Of a stretch of DNA of 6,242 nt, positions 5,905 through 6,242 are shown one piece after another. Under the pieces are notes generated by a model. The model did not search any database, was not told the origin of the DNA, and saw nothing but the letters and a program-made list of their open reading frames with translations. Made by a program: the position numbers and the translations under genes. The first letter of the stretch is position 1; each line of letters starts with the position of its first letter. Origin of the DNA: JAUXIQ01 sp030620925 [NCBI: Nitrospinota bacterium]. Its GTDB lineage: Bacteria > JAUXIQ01. Location: NCBI GenBank assembly GCA_030620925.1, contig JAUXIQ010000126.1, positions 1 to 6,242 of the forward strand. The letters are read 5' to 3'.

Positions 5905-6150
5905 AGCCCCGCACAACTCTATACGGCTGCGGACATCGACCTCCCTTAATCCTGGTAAAGCCTGAAGGGTTTCTAGCTATAACGTGTGGGTGAATCTGAC
6001 TCCGGTGCAGAGCCGTTATGCCGGGTCTATCAGACGCGGCGCACACACAGCGATAGGCTGCTGTAGTAAACGGAGGGTGTCTTTGTGCGACGCGTCAGGC
6101 GGGAAAGAGTAGGGCCGCCGGCTGGCCGATTCTGGCTCTGAGCACGGACT
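5905..6150 (+). ncRNA. Candidate structured RNA or leader of unknown class (or MITE-like element)
   Basis: Several complementary segments suggest a folded RNA. CCGCA (5909-5913) pairs with TGCGG (5928-5932), and CCCTT (5943-5947) with AAGGG (5965-5969). GACGCGGCGCACACA (6033-6047) pairs with TTTGTGCGACGCGTC (6082-6096) at 13 of 15 positions, with a small hairpin in its loop, and GGCGG (6098-6102) pairs with CCGCC (6115-6119). A long-range stem joins 6001-6014 to 6134-6148 in 13 pairs with small bulges (core GTGC and AGAGCC with GGCTCT and GCAC), closing the whole domain. It ends about 45 bases before a new plus-strand start, as a cis-regulatory leader would. I could not match it to a known riboswitch or intron. 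Strand is inferred from the downstream gene; a DNA-level MITE with terminal inverted repeats is the main alternative. Confidence 0.35.
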
Positions 6151-6193
6151 CCGGGCATAAATTTAAATGGTATAAAACATAATGGGGTGAGAG

Positions 6194-6242
6194 ATGTGGC
6201 GGAGATTATGGAGTTTATGGATTTGTATGGTGTTGACACTCA
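6194..6242 (+). CDS. Possible start of an unidentified gene, 3'-truncated by the window
   Basis: A GGGGTGAG ribosome binding site (6184-6191) precedes two overlapping starts in ATGTG. ATG 6194 gives MWRRLWSLWICMVLTL, which has the basic then hydrophobic look of a signal peptide or membrane anchor. GTG 6196 gives a soluble-looking VAEIMEFMDLYGVDT. Both frames stay open to the window edge. Spacing from the GGGG core is 6 and 8 bases, so it does not decide between them. I weakly favour the ATG, and the product cannot be named. The structured element just upstream may belong to its leader. Confidence 0.4.
   Translation, partial: MWRRLWSLWICMVLTL

Noticed and set aside
5984-6160. Cobalamin or FMN riboswitch, group II intron, or retron RNA
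   Set aside because: Fragments such as GGTGAATC, GTGTG and GAGCCG invite these calls, but the B12-box, the FMN core, intron domain V and a downstream reverse transcriptase are all absent from what can be read here.
6030-6239. Minus-strand frame of 69 codons at the right edge
   Set aside because: It is low-complexity and Ser/Arg/Thr-rich, matches no family, and overlaps the structured element and the competing plus-strand start.
1-6242. CRISPR array, tRNA, rRNA, transposase
   Set aside because: I saw no regularly spaced repeats, no tRNA-like T-arm or cloverleaf, no rRNA segment and no transposase motif on either strand.

Overview
The window looks like a fragment of a GC-rich bacterial chromosome. 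Coding sequence is GC-rich, and the gaps between genes hold palindromic repeats of the kind common in uncultivated bacteria. Chloroflexota (Dehalococcoidia-like) would fit the repeats and the protein types, but this is a guess. Nothing here fixes the taxonomy, and there is no rRNA or tRNA.

Left part (1-2171, plus strand): a branched-chain amino acid (Liv/HAAT) type ABC importer. The first 45 bases are the last 14 codons and stop of an ATP-binding subunit, LivF-like. A gap of about 325 bases with three separate palindromic elements follows. Then come the two permeases, livH-like (370-1236) and livM-like (1227-2171), which overlap by 10 bases and are clearly co-translated. The periplasmic binding protein and the rest of the ATPase genes must lie outside the window. 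After livM there is a pair of mutually exclusive hairpins with T-runs.

Middle (2172-2692): a small, visibly AT-richer HicB-family gene (2290-2496) with its own ribosome binding site and a possible promoter, but no HicA toxin on either side. Just after it lies a second copy of the palindromic repeat found upstream of livH (37 of 41 bases identical, same orientation). The two copies bracket the livH-livM-hicB segment.

Right-centre (2693-5632, minus strand): one large gene convergent with the others. It encodes a 979-residue secreted modular protein: signal peptide, M6-type metalloprotease domain, Ig-like segment, parallel beta-helix, a further beta domain, and a dockerin-like pair of EF-hand calcium loops at the C-terminus. 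All zinc ligands of the protease signature are present, but the catalytic Glu of HExxH reads Gln (HQIGH).

Right end (5633-6242): about 560 bases without a convincing gene. The first 250 are AT-rich and unremarkable. From about 5905 to 6150 the sequence can form several hairpins and a long-range stem, which suggests a structured RNA leader or a MITE-like element. It lies just upstream of a new plus-strand reading frame that begins around 6194 and runs off the window.

The most interesting items are the HQxxH substitution in an otherwise intact protease with a dockerin tail, and the unassigned structured element before the right-edge gene.
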